A DNA stretch of 64,000 nt, taken from Georgenia subflava. Its GTDB lineage: Bacteria; Actinomycetota; Actinomycetes; Actinomycetales; Actinomycetaceae. The stretch is taken from the NCBI RefSeq assembly GCF_009193155.1, contig NZ_VUKD01000002.1, forward strand, positions 310,001-374,000. Reading direction: 5' to 3'. Under the pieces are notes generated by a model, which saw only the letters and a list, made by a program, of their open reading frames with translations, searched no databases and was not told the origin of the DNA. The translations under genes and the position numbers were made by a program. The stretch's first letter is position 1. Every line of letters begins with the position of its first letter. Shown here piece after piece: positions 6,593 to 15,071 of this stretch.

Positions 6593-7620
6593 GCCGGTCC
6601 GTCGGGCGCAGCCAGCCAGGCGTCGACATCGGCGAGCATGGCCGCCTTGGTGCGCTCCGACGCCAGCGAGGCGCGGACGGAGCTGCGCGCCAGCCCCGCG
6701 AGCGCCGCGTCGTCGAGCCCGTGCACCTCCCGGGCGGTGCGGTACTGGTCGACCAGCCGGGAGAGGAAGAGCAACGGGTCGTCGGCCCCCAGGGCCACCT
6801 GCGCTCCCGCGTCCAGGAGCTGGGGGAGGGGGACCTCGGAGGTGTCGTGGTAGACGCCGAGGGAGACGTTCGACGCCGGGCACACCTCCAGGGCGATGCC
6901 GGCGTCGACGATCCGCGCGAGCAGGTCGGGGTCCTCGGCCGAGCGCACCCCGTGGCCCAGCCGCGCGGGCTTGAGGTGGGCGACGACGTCGCGCACGTGG
7001 TCCGGACCCAGCAGCTCACCGCCGTGCGGCACTCCCGCAAGACCTGCCCGTCGGGCGATCCGGAAGGCGGACGCCCAGTCGGACGTCTCGCCGCGCCGTT
7101 CGTCGTTGCTCAGCCCGAAGCCGACGACCTCGCCCGGGCCGTCGCCGGCGTGCCTGGCCGCCAGCCGTGCCAGCGTGCGTGCGTCCAGCGGGTGCCGGGT
7201 GCGCGAGGCGGCGACCACGACGGCGACCTCGACCCCCGTGGCGGCGCTCGCCGCGCGAGCCTCGTCGAGGACGATCTCCAGGGCGGGGGTGATCCCGCCG
7301 ACGAACGGCGCGTAGGAGGTCGGGTCGACCTGGATCTCCAGGCGGCGCGAGCCCTCGGCGGCGTCGTCCTCCGCGGCCTCGCGCACGATCCGGCGCATCG
7401 CCGACTCGGACCGGACCACGGCCCTGGCCGCGTCGTACGAGCGCTGGAACCGGAACCACCCGCGCTCGGAGGCGGGCACGCGCAGCGGGTCGGCGTCCGT
7501 GAGCGCTGCGGGCAGCCGGATCCCCGCCTCGGCCGCCATCTCGGCAAGGGTGGAGACCCGCATCGACCCGGTGAAGTGCAGGTGCAGGTGAGCCTTGGGC
7601 AGGGTCGTCAGGTCGCGCAC
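6589..7620 (-). CDS. adenosine deaminase family protein
   Basis: The 343-residue protein has all metal and catalytic positions of the adenosine/AMP deaminase family. These are the zinc-binding HLHLH at 11-15, HGGE with the zinc His and catalytic Glu in the middle, GHGVRSAEDP, EVCPASNVSLG and the GADDPLLF zinc/substrate Asp pair. The family hydrolyses adenosine to inosine, but relatives act on adenine or aminodeoxyfutalosine, so the substrate is not certain. It is the first gene of the minus-strand operon. CAGACT lies seven bases before the GTG start, consistent with a leaderless transcript, and the promoter region is shared with the divergent kinase-like gene. Confidence 0.88.
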   Translation of the reverse strand: MRDLTTLPKAHLHLHFTGSMRVSTLAEMAAEAGIRLPAALTDADPLRVPASERGWFRFQRSYDAARAVVRSESAMRRIVREAAEDDAAEGSRRLEIQVDPTSYAPFVGGITPALEIVLDEARAASAATGVEVAVVVAASRTRHPLDARTLARLAARHAGDGPGEVVGFGLSNDERRGETSDWASAFRIARRAGLAGVPHGGELLGPDHVRDVVAHLKPARLGHGVRSAEDPDLLARIVDAGIALEVCPASNVSLGVYHDTSEVPLPQLLDAGAQVALGADDPLLFLSRLVDQYRTAREVHGLDDAALAGLARSSVRASLASERTKAAMLADVDAWLAAPDGPA

Positions 7621-7702
7621 CCGGCCGAGTCTGCCACCCGGTGGCGGTGGGAGATCGTCGTGTCAGCCCGCGCCCGGGGCCAGTACGTGATCCACTGTGG
7701 CC

Positions 7703-8983
7703 ATGAGCGTCCCTGCCGCCGCGCAGCACGAGCCGGCTGACGTCGCCCTGCTGACCGGGGCAGAGGCCGGTCCGATGCTCGCGGACGCCCTCGCCGCCGA
7801 GGGCAGCCGGCTGCTGAGCTGGCAGGTCCACACGGTCCATCACCGGCCCGGCGCCGGGGTGACGGTGGGCTACACGGCCACCGTCGAGCGCGACGTCGCC
7901 GGCTCCGGCGTGCCCGCCCGCACCGAGGAGTACCTGTGCGCGACGACGGCGCGGCTGACGCGGCCCGCCGGCCCCGGTCTGGTGCGTCTCGACCAGGGCG
8001 ACGGCGGCACCGTCGTGCACCTGTGGCGCCACCCGGCCGACCCGGAGCTGCCCGCGCTCGCGGTCGCCTGCGACGCGGGACTGCTCGGCAGGCGCCTCGG
8101 CACCCCGGTGAGCGTCGAGCTGCTCGCGTACCGGCCCACGCGGCGTGCCGTGCTGCGCGTGCGCCGCACCGGCGACGAGGGGGCGGGCACCGCCTACCTC
8201 AAGGTCGTGCGGCCCTCCGCCGCCGGCGTCTTCGTCGACCGGCACCGCATGCTCACCACGGCCGGCGTGCCCGCGCCGCCGGTGCTGCGGGCCGACGAGG
8301 ACGGTCTCGTGCTCCTCGGCGAGGGCCACGGGATGCCGCTGGCGAACCAGCTCGCCCGTGGCCTGGGCGGGCGCACCCCGGAGGTCCTCGGCGCGCTCCT
8401 GAGCACGCTCGACGCTCTGCCGCGGGCAACCCTGGAGATGCCCCGCCGACCGGCCTGGTCCGACCGGGCGCAGCACTACGCCCACGCGGCAGCGACAGTG
8501 CTGCCCGAGCACACCACGCGCACCCAGGTCCTCGCCGACGGGATCGCGTCGCTGATGGCCGCCTCCGACCCCGGCCCGGTCGTCCCGACGCACGGCGACT
8601 TCTACGAGGCGAACGTGCTGATGGATCCGCGACCGGACGTCGTCGCGGTCAGCGCGCTCCTGGACGTCGACGCCGTCGGGCCAGGTCACCGGGTCGACGA
8701 CCTCGCCTGCCTGCTCGGGCACGTGAGCGTCCTGCCCCATCTCGCACCCGCCACCTACCCGCACGTCCCGGAGACGCTCGATGCGTGGACGCGCACCTGC
8801 GAGGAGCTCGTGGACCCGGTGGCTCTGAACGCCCGGTGCGCCGGGGTGGTGCTCTCGCTGGTGGCAGGTGCCAGGCGCACGGACGGCGCGCAGTGGCGTT
8901 CCGACGCGGAGGGCCGCCTCGCCCGCGCCGAGGCCTGGCTGGCCCGCGGACGCGAGCTGCTCGCGCAGCGCGGCCCTCGCTGA
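7703..8983 (+). CDS. aminoglycoside phosphotransferase (APH)-like kinase family protein
   Basis: This 426-residue protein has an APH/choline-kinase-like fold. The catalytic loop THGDFYEANVLM (near residue 296) provides the Asp and Asn, followed by [17 protein letters not shown] as the metal-binding segment. A Lys in AYLKVVRP is the likely ATP lysine. Members phosphorylate small hydroxyl substrates; genuine antibiotic resistance is not implied. ATG 7703 is preferred over GTG 7697. It is divergent from the deaminase operon across 82 bp. The N-terminal 130 residues are not assigned to a known domain. Confidence 0.8.
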   Translation: MSVPAAAQHEPADVALLTGAEAGPMLADALAAEGSRLLSWQVHTVHHRPGAGVTVGYTATVERDVAGSGVPARTEEYLCATTARLTRPAGPGLVRLDQGDGGTVVHLWRHPADPELPALAVACDAGLLGRRLGTPVSVELLAYRPTRRAVLRVRRTGDEGAGTAYLKVVRPSAAGVFVDRHRMLTTAGVPAPPVLRADEDGLVLLGEGHGMPLANQLARGLGGRTPEVLGALLSTLDALPRATLEMPRRPAWSDRAQHYAHAAATVLPEHTTRTQVLADGIASLMAASDPGPVVPTHGDFYEANVLMDPRPDVVAVSALLDVDAVGPGHRVDDLACLLGHVSVLPHLAPATYPHVPETLDAWTRTCEELVDPVALNARCAGVVLSLVAGARRTDGAQWRSDAEGRLARAEAWLARGRELLAQRGPR

Positions 8984-9010
8984 GGCGTACCGGCCGCGGG
9001 CGGGGCCCCG

Positions 9011-9100
9011 CCGCGCGATCGGTGCTCCAGCGCGCCGCGCGATCGGTGCCCCAGCGCGCCGCGCGACCGGGTGCTCCGGCGCGCCGCGCGACCGGGTCTG
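9011..9100. repeat. 24-bp minisatellite, about 3.6 copies
   Basis: Units beginning CCGCGCGATCGGTGC start at 9011, 9035, 9059 and 9084 (24, 24 and 25 bp spacing), the last truncated. They lie in the 243-bp gap between the kinase-like gene and the secreted protein. Nothing coding is evident here. Confidence 0.85.
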
Positions 9101-9226
9101 CCCGGGCGGAGCGGAGATGAGAGGTCTGTCATCTGCTCCTCCTCGTCGTCTCACCATCGGTGGGCAGAGTTGTGGTCATCAGGAACTCGACGGACCACAC
9201 CCGGTCCGACCACGACAGGAGGAACC

Positions 9227-9751
9227 ATGAAGTCTCGCAAGTTCTGGATCGCCACCGGAACCCTCAGCGCCGTCGCCATCGTCGGCGGCGTGGGCGCGGC
9301 CGTGGCCGACACCAACAACCCCGCACCGGTCGACGAGACCACCGAGTCCCCCAAGGCCGAGCTCAACCTGCCCGGCGACGCGCTCCTGACCGACGCCACC
9401 ATGGACGAGCGCGCCACCGACCCGGCAGCCACCACCGCGGGCTCGGCGACGACCGCCGTCTCGGCCGTCAGCGCCCAGACCGCCGTCAGCGCGGTCTCGG
9501 CCCAGAGCCCGATGACTCCGCAGTCGGCCCCCACCCCGGTCTCCGCACCCAGCCCGATGACGCCGCAGTCGGCACCCAGCCCCGTCTCCGCGCCGAGCCC
9601 CATGACGCCGCAGTCGGCACCCAGCCCCGTCTCCGCACCCAGCCCCGTGTCCGCGCCGAGCCCGGTCTCCGCCCAGTCCGCCCCGTCGCCCGTCTCGCCG
9701 GCGAGCGCCGCCTCGGCGGTCTCCGCCCCGTCCGCCGCCTCGGGCGACTGA
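9227..9751 (+). CDS. secreted low-complexity Ser/Pro/Ala repeat protein
   Basis: I do not recognise a family. The 174-residue product starts at ATG 9227 behind a strong ACAGGAGGAACC site. It begins with a signal-peptide-like stretch (MKSRKFWIATG then a hydrophobic Ala/Val/Gly run, ending about AAVADTNN). The mature part is a spacer followed by near-exact 15-residue repeats, SPMTPQSAPSPVSAP, and shorter SPVSAP units to the end. There is no LPXTG motif or transmembrane anchor. A freely secreted or wall-associated, possibly O-glycosylated, extended polypeptide is plausible (inference). Confidence 0.7.
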   Translation: MKSRKFWIATGTLSAVAIVGGVGAAVADTNNPAPVDETTESPKAELNLPGDALLTDATMDERATDPAATTAGSATTAVSAVSAQTAVSAVSAQSPMTPQSAPTPVSAPSPMTPQSAPSPVSAPSPMTPQSAPSPVSAPSPVSAPSPVSAQSAPSPVSPASAASAVSAPSAASGD

Positions 9752-9935
9752 CGTTCGGCTCGACCCGGGCGACCGAGACTCGGGCTCCTCGGCCCGCCGA
9801 CGCCGCCGTTCGAGCTCCCGCCCCGCGACCGACACGTCGCGGGGCGGTGGCGTACCCAGCCGGGCCGCCGTGGGAACCCGATGCCGCCGCCGTGGGAACC
9901 TGATGCCCGATATCGGCCGGGCGGAGGGAGACAGG

Positions 9936-10793
9936 ATGATCGCCGTCGTGGGGCCGGGCGCCGTGGGTGGGCTGCTCGCCACGCTGCTGCACCGTGCCGG
10001 CGAGGACGTGGTGGTGGTCGCCCGGCCGGCCTCCGCGGCACGCATCGCCGTGGAGGGGCTCGTCGTCCGCTCGGAGATGTTCGGCGAGCTGACCACGCGA
10101 GTGGCCGTCGCCCCCGCCGTGCCGGCAGGCTCCGCCGTCGTGCTCGCCGTCAAGGCCTTCGGCCTCGCGGACGTCCTGCCGGACCTCGTGCGTGCCCGCC
10201 CCGCCGAGCTCCTTTCCCTGCTGAACGGCCTGGGCCACGTCCGGGCTCTCCGAGCCGTGCCAGGGCACGTGATCGCCGGCTCCGTGCAGGTGGAGTCCGC
10301 CCGTGAGGACGGGGTGATCGTGCAACGCGGTGCAGCCCTCACGGTCAGCGTGCCCGACGCCGCCGGGAAGAGCCGGCTCGCCGTCGCGCTGCGCGCCGCG
10401 GGGGTGGACGTCCGCACGCGCGGCAGCGAGCAGGAGGTGCTGTGGCACAAGCTCGCGTTCCTCGCCCCGACGGCGCTGCTGACCGCGTGGGCCGACCGGC
10501 CGCTGGGGGCCGCGCTGCGCCACGACCCGGCGACCACCGAGGCACTGGTCGCCGAGGTCGCCGCCGTCGCCACCGCGGACGGACGAGCCACCGACCCTGC
10601 GCGGCTCGCGTCCCTGCTCCACCGGCTGCCCGAGACGATGCGCTCCTCGCTGCAGCACGACGTCGCCGCAGGCGGGCCGACCGAGCTCGAGGCGATCGGC
10701 GGAGAGCTGCTGGCGCTGGGGGAGCGGCTCGGCGTCGGCACCCCCGTGCTCGCCCGGGTGGTCTCGGACCTGCGCGCCCGCCTCAGCGGGTGA
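9936..10793 (+). CDS. ketopantoate reductase family protein (2-dehydropantoate 2-reductase-like)
   Basis: This 285-residue NAD(P)-dependent enzyme has the Rossmann GPGAVGGLLAT at the N-terminus, AVKAFGLADVLPDL in the middle and EVLWHKLAFLAPTALLTA, containing the conserved Lys (HK) of the ApbA/PanE C-terminal domain. PanE reduces ketopantoate in pantothenate synthesis. Many paralogues have other 2-oxo-acid substrates, so panE is not assigned. The ATG at 9936 follows GGGAGACAGG. Its last 11 bases overlap the 3' end of the convergent response-regulator gene. Confidence 0.85.
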   Translation: MIAVVGPGAVGGLLATLLHRAGEDVVVVARPASAARIAVEGLVVRSEMFGELTTRVAVAPAVPAGSAVVLAVKAFGLADVLPDLVRARPAELLSLLNGLGHVRALRAVPGHVIAGSVQVESAREDGVIVQRGAALTVSVPDAAGKSRLAVALRAAGVDVRTRGSEQEVLWHKLAFLAPTALLTAWADRPLGAALRHDPATTEALVAEVAAVATADGRATDPARLASLLHRLPETMRSSLQHDVAAGGPTELEAIGGELLALGERLGVGTPVLARVVSDLRARLSG

Positions 10794-11454
10794 CGTCGGT
10801 CAGGCGGTAGCCCATGCCCCGCACCGTGACCACGTGCTCGGCGCCGATCTTCTTGCGCAGGTAGCGCACGTAGACGTCGACGACGTTCGAGCCGGGGTCG
10901 AAGTCGTAGCCCCAGACGCGCGAGAGCAGCTGCTCCCGGGAGAGCACCTGGCCGGGGTGGGTCATGAAGGTCTCGAGCAGGGCGAACTCCCGGGCCGAGA
11001 GCTCGACCTCCCGGCCCGCGACGGTCGCCCGCCGGCTGCGCAGGTCCAGCGACAGGTCGCCGTAGGTCAGCACCGTCGTCTCGGCGGCGGCGTTCTCGGT
11101 CCGCAGCCGCAGCCGGACCCGGGCGAGGAGCTCCTCGAACCGGAACGGCTTGGGCATGTAGTCGTCCGCGCCGCCCTCGAGCCCGGCCACCGTGTCGTCC
11201 ACGGAGGAGCGCGCGGTGAGGATGATGACCGGCATCGCCGAGCCCTGTCCCCGCACCCGGCGCAGCACCTCGAAACCGTCGATGTCCGGCAGGCCGATGT
11301 CGAGGATCATCAGGTCGTAGCCGTCGGTGTGGGCGTGCGCGAGAGCCTCACGACCGGTGGCGACGGCGGTCGGCTGGTGGCCGGCCGCCTTGAGGCCCTT
11401 GGTGATGAACGAGGAGATGCCGGCCTCGTCCTCGACGATCAGGATCTGCGCCAT
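10783..11454 (-). CDS. OmpR/PhoB-type response regulator
   Basis: This 223-residue regulator has a receiver domain (acidic pocket EDE at 8-10, phospho-acceptor D52 in MILDIGLPDIDG, Lys in MPKPF) and a C-terminal winged helix with VDVYVRYLRKKIG. It binds DNA when phosphorylated. The cognate kinase is probably the one encoded at 13075-14646 on the same strand, but the AGCS transporter gene lies between them in the opposite orientation. A GCGGAGGTGCC ribosome-binding site precedes the ATG, and a CAGACT -10-like box lies about 35 bp further upstream. Confidence 0.95.
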   Translation of the reverse strand: MAQILIVEDEAGISSFITKGLKAAGHQPTAVATGREALAHAHTDGYDLMILDIGLPDIDGFEVLRRVRGQGSAMPVIILTARSSVDDTVAGLEGGADDYMPKPFRFEELLARVRLRLRTENAAAETTVLTYGDLSLDLRSRRATVAGREVELSAREFALLETFMTHPGQVLSREQLLSRVWGYDFDPGSNVVDVYVRYLRKKIGAEHVVTVRGMGYRLTDVTR

Positions 11455-11630
11455 GGCACCTCCGCTGTGGTCTGCTCCTGCCGGCCAGTCTGGCAGAGGT
11501 GCGGTTCCGGGCGTGGGTGCTGTCCGAGACGGTGAGTCGCCGCTCGCCGGGACCGGGCGTGGCGCTAGGTTCTAGCCTGCGGCTCGCGCGGGAGCGGCCG
11601 CGGCACTCGGCAGCGACGCAGGGGGAACTG

Positions 11631-13052
11631 ATGGATGCGGAACGGTTGGCAACGATCTTCGGGGACATCGGCAGCGTGGTGTGGGGGCCCTGGGTCCTGA
11701 TCCCGCTGCTGCTGGGCACCGGGCTGTACCTGACGATCCGGCTCGGCGGGCTGCAGTTCCGCAAGCTCGGCGCGGCGCTGCGCCTGGCGATCATCAAGCG
11801 CAAGGACGAGGGCGCCGCCGGGGACATCTCCCACTACCAGGCTCTGACCACCGCGCTGGCGGCCACCGTCGGCGTCGGCAACATCGCCGGCGTCGCCACG
11901 GCCATCCACATCGGCGGCCCGGGTGCCCTGTTCTGGATGTGGGTCACCGGCTTGCTCGGCATGGCGTCGAAGTACTCCGAGGCCTTCCTGGGCGTGCGGT
12001 TCCGCACCAAGGACGCCAAGGGGGAGATCTCCGGCGGCCCGCAGTACTACCTCGCCCGGGCCATCCCGAACAAGTTCGGCCTGACGCTGAGCATCGTGTT
12101 CGCCGTCTTCGCGGTACTGGCCAGCTTCGGCATCGGCAACATGACCCAGTCCAACACCGTGGCCACGTCCGTGGAGGGCTCCTTCGGCATCCCCGTCTGG
12201 ATCGTCGGCCTCGCGCTCACGGTCGGCACCGGTGCCGTGCTCCTCGGCGGCATCAAGTCCATCGGCAAGGTCACCGCGGGCTTCGTGCCGATGATGATCG
12301 TGCTCTACGTCGTCGCCGCGGTCGTCGTGCTCCTGCTCAACCTCGGGGACATCCCGCAGGCGCTCGCGCTGATCTTCACGGACGCCTTCACCGGCACCGC
12401 AGCCGCCGGCGGCTTCCTCGGCTCGACGATGATCCTGGCCCTGCAGTTCGGCGTCGCCCGAGGCATCTTCTCCAACGAGTCCGGCATGGGCTCGGCGGCC
12501 ATCGCGGCCGCCGCCGCGCAGACGCGCCACCCGGTGCGCCAGGGCCTGGTCTCGATGACCCAGACCTTCATCGACACCCTCATCGTCGTCTCCATGACCG
12601 GCCTGGTCATCATCACCACCGGTGCGTGGGACAGCGGCATCGAGGGGGCCGGCATGACCGCGGAGGGCTTCACCTCGGGGCTGCCCGGCGACTGGGGCCA
12701 CTACGTCGTGACCGTCTCGGTGATCTTCTTCGCCTTCTCCACGGTGCTCGGCTGGGCGTACTACGGCGAGCGCTGCATGGAGCGGCTGGTCGGGATCAGG
12801 GGCGTGGTGCCCTACCGGCTCGTGTTCACCCTCGTCGTGTTCGTGGGCTCGACGACGGAGCTGACGGTGGTCTGGAACTTCTCCGACGTCATGAACGGGC
12901 TGATGGCCCTGCCGAACCTGCTCGGCCTCCTCATCTGCTCCGGCCTCATCGCCCGGGAGACGAAGGCCTACCTCGCGGCGGACCCGGACCTGATGCACGA
13001 GCCGGACGTCTCCACCCTCGAGGGGACGCACGCCCTGGCCCGCCTGCGGTAG
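11631..13052 (+). CDS. alanine/glycine:cation symporter (AGCS family)
   Basis: The 473-residue membrane protein carries the AGCS signature VGVGNIAGVATAIHIGGPGA, then FWMWVTGLLGMASKYSE, ISGGPQYYL, and GIFSNESGMGSAAIAAAAA. These are hallmarks of sodium- or proton-coupled alanine/glycine transporters with about 11 membrane helices. The start at ATG 11631 follows CGCAGGGGGAACTG; TAGCCT near 11572 is a possible -10 box. It is encoded between, and opposite to, a response regulator and a histidine kinase, so it may be a target of that system (inference). Confidence 0.94.
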   Translation: MDAERLATIFGDIGSVVWGPWVLIPLLLGTGLYLTIRLGGLQFRKLGAALRLAIIKRKDEGAAGDISHYQALTTALAATVGVGNIAGVATAIHIGGPGALFWMWVTGLLGMASKYSEAFLGVRFRTKDAKGEISGGPQYYLARAIPNKFGLTLSIVFAVFAVLASFGIGNMTQSNTVATSVEGSFGIPVWIVGLALTVGTGAVLLGGIKSIGKVTAGFVPMMIVLYVVAAVVVLLLNLGDIPQALALIFTDAFTGTAAAGGFLGSTMILALQFGVARGIFSNESGMGSAAIAAAAAQTRHPVRQGLVSMTQTFIDTLIVVSMTGLVIITTGAWDSGIEGAGMTAEGFTSGLPGDWGHYVVTVSVIFFAFSTVLGWAYYGERCMERLVGIRGVVPYRLVFTLVVFVGSTTELTVVWNFSDVMNGLMALPNLLGLLICSGLIARETKAYLAADPDLMHEPDVSTLEGTHALARLR

Positions 13053-13074
13053 CCGATCCCTCGGCCCGCCGGGG

Positions 13075-14646
13075 CTACGGCGTCAGGCGCGGACGCTGCA
13101 CCGGGTCGGGCACCGACGGCAGGCTGCCGGGCCCGTCCTCGTCGTCGTGCAGGTCGACGACCAGCCCGCGCGCCGGCAGGTCGAGGACGAAGATCGAGCC
13201 GATGCCCAGGTGCGAGTCGACCGACACCCGGCCGCCGTGCGCCTGGGCGATCGCCGCGACGATCGCCAGGCCGAGGCCGGCACCCTCGCGCCGCGGCGAG
13301 CCCTCGCCCTGCGCCCGGCCGAAGCGCTCGAAGATCCGCTCACGCTCCTCGGGAGCGATACCGACCCCCTCGTCGCGCACCCAGAGCTGCAGCCGGTCGC
13401 CGCGCAGCGCGGAGCCGACGGCCACGGTCGATCCCTCCTCGGAGAACTTCACCGCGTTCGCCACCAGCTGCAGCATCGCCTGGGTGAGCCGCTGGGCATC
13501 CACCTCCGCCGTCGCCTCGAGCCGCTCGTCGACGAGCCAGCGGCGCTCGCCGAGCAGCCGGGCCTGGTCGAGCACGTTGTCCGTCAGCTCGCCGACCGAC
13601 ACGGGGGAGGGCTGGACGAAGTCGGGCTGCTCGGTCTTGGCGAGCATGACGAGGTCGTCGGCCAGCCGGTGCATCCGGTCGAGCTCGCTCAGCGCGAGCT
13701 CCTTGGTGGCGGCCGCGTCCTCGGGGTCCTGAGGGTCCATCAGCTCGAGATGGCCGCGCACGATCGTGATCGGGGTGCGCAGCTCGTGACCGGCGTCGTC
13801 GAGCAGCCGGCGCTGCGAGGTGAAGGCGTCCTCCAGCCGCGCCAGCATGGCGTTCACGGTCCGGGTCAGGTCCGACAGGTCGTCGTTGCCGCGCACCTTG
13901 ATCCGGCGCGAGAGGTCCGTGTCCGAGATCTGCTCGGTGGCCTCACGCAGCTTGCGCACCGGGCTCAGGAGGCGCCCGGACAGCACCCAGCCGACGACGG
14001 CGAGCGCGGCGAAGGCCACGAGGCTCACCAGCGCGTACGTGCGGAACGTGTCGTTCACCGACGCCTGCTCCGCGGCCCGGTCGAAGCCGACCACGAGCGC
14101 CCCCACGCCGACGTCGTCGACCGAGACCGGTATCAGGGCGTAGCGGTACTCGGTCGTGGAGGTCTCGAACGAGCTGATGACACCGGTGCCGTCACCCTGC
14201 TCCGCCGTCGCCGCCAGGCTGGACGTGAGGTGGGCGACGAGCTCGGCGTCGTCGCCCAGCGGCAGCCCGGAGGGCATCGTGAACTCCAGGGCGCCGTCGA
14301 CGAAGCCGATCATCCCCTCGTTGGCCGCAGGCACCTCGCGGAGCATCCCGGCATAGATGAGCGAGCGCGGGTCGGTGTACGGCTCCCCGGTGGTGGGGTC
14401 GACCGAGTCGGCGGCGTAGGTGCTGAACTCCTGCGCCGTGCGCTGCAGGCTCGCGTCGATCGCGTCGTCCACCCGGGCCCGCTGCAGGGCGTAGGCCGTC
14501 CCGCCGGCGACGGCGAGCGTGAGGCCGGTCAGCACGAGGACGAGCACGAGGATCCGGGCGCGCACGGTCATGCCGTGCCCCTGGCCGGTCGCGGCGCTCG
14601 CGTGCTCCGGCCCGGTCGCCTCGGGCGCGGCCGGATCAGTCGTCAT
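13075..14646 (-). CDS. membrane sensor histidine kinase (HAMP-HisKA-HATPase)
   Basis: The 523-residue kinase has an N-terminal tail, membrane helix at about 31-53, an extracytoplasmic sensor of about 150 residues and a second helix at about 204-224. A HAMP domain follows, then the H-box DDAGHELRTP with H288, the N-box QLVANAVKFSEEG, and G-boxes RDEGVGIA and GAGLGLAIV. ATG 14646 overlaps the upstream acidic-protein gene by 11 bp; a later ATG (Met 26) is possible. The kinase phosphorylates an OmpR-type regulator, most likely the one at 10783-11454. The signal is unknown. Confidence 0.94.
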   Translation of the reverse strand: MTTDPAAPEATGPEHASAATGQGHGMTVRARILVLVLVLTGLTLAVAGGTAYALQRARVDDAIDASLQRTAQEFSTYAADSVDPTTGEPYTDPRSLIYAGMLREVPAANEGMIGFVDGALEFTMPSGLPLGDDAELVAHLTSSLAATAEQGDGTGVISSFETSTTEYRYALIPVSVDDVGVGALVVGFDRAAEQASVNDTFRTYALVSLVAFAALAVVGWVLSGRLLSPVRKLREATEQISDTDLSRRIKVRGNDDLSDLTRTVNAMLARLEDAFTSQRRLLDDAGHELRTPITIVRGHLELMDPQDPEDAAATKELALSELDRMHRLADDLVMLAKTEQPDFVQPSPVSVGELTDNVLDQARLLGERRWLVDERLEATAEVDAQRLTQAMLQLVANAVKFSEEGSTVAVGSALRGDRLQLWVRDEGVGIAPEERERIFERFGRAQGEGSPRREGAGLGLAIVAAIAQAHGGRVSVDSHLGIGSIFVLDLPARGLVVDLHDDEDGPGSLPSVPDPVQRPRLTP

Positions 14647-14971
14647 CGTCGTCGTCGAGGTCGTCCTCGAGCTGGTCGATGTAGTCGTCGAACTCGTCCT
14701 CGAGAGCATCGATGTCGTCCTCGTCCACGTCCACCGGCGGGGCGGGGCGCACCTCGGTCGGGTCGGGACCGTCGTCGGCCGGCGCGGGCGCGGGTTCCGT
14801 GGGCGTCGGCGTGGGGGCGTCCGGCCCTGCCGGAGCCGCGTCCTGCACGACCTCGACCTTCAGCGCGACGTCCTGGCGGGGCGCGGTGACGGCGTCGACG
14901 GCGCTGACCGCCGCGAGACCTGTGACGGCCGTCGCGAGCGTGCCGCCGAGCACCACCTGCCACCTCTTCAT
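14636..14971 (-). CDS. small secreted or anchored protein with poly-Asp C-terminus
   Basis: I do not recognise this gene. The 111-residue product begins MKRWQVVLGGTLATAVTGLA, a signal peptide or membrane anchor. A Pro/Thr/Ala-rich spacer follows, then a very acidic C-terminal third ending in a run of aspartates. ATG 14971 is chosen because a G-rich ribosome-binding site precedes it; an in-frame ATG at 14980 is possible. Its end overlaps the sensor-kinase start by 11 bp, so the two are co-translated. The acidic tail could bind cations outside the cell and be sensed by, or modulate, the kinase (inference). Confidence 0.7.
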   Translation of the reverse strand: MKRWQVVLGGTLATAVTGLAAVSAVDAVTAPRQDVALKVEVVQDAAPAGPDAPTPTPTEPAPAPADDGPDPTEVRPAPPVDVDEDDIDALEDEFDDYIDQLEDDLDDDDDD

Positions 14972-15071
14972 GCCCCCCATCGTGGCGCACGAGGATGAGA
15001 CCGGGATGAGAAGAGCCTGAGGACCACACCGCGCGGGTGCGGTCCTCAGGCTCCCTGTCGGGCGGGCGGCG

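Noticed and set aside
7703-8983. Aminoglycoside resistance gene
   Set aside because: The APH fold is shared by many kinases. Length, N-terminal region and chromosomal context do not match known resistance enzymes.
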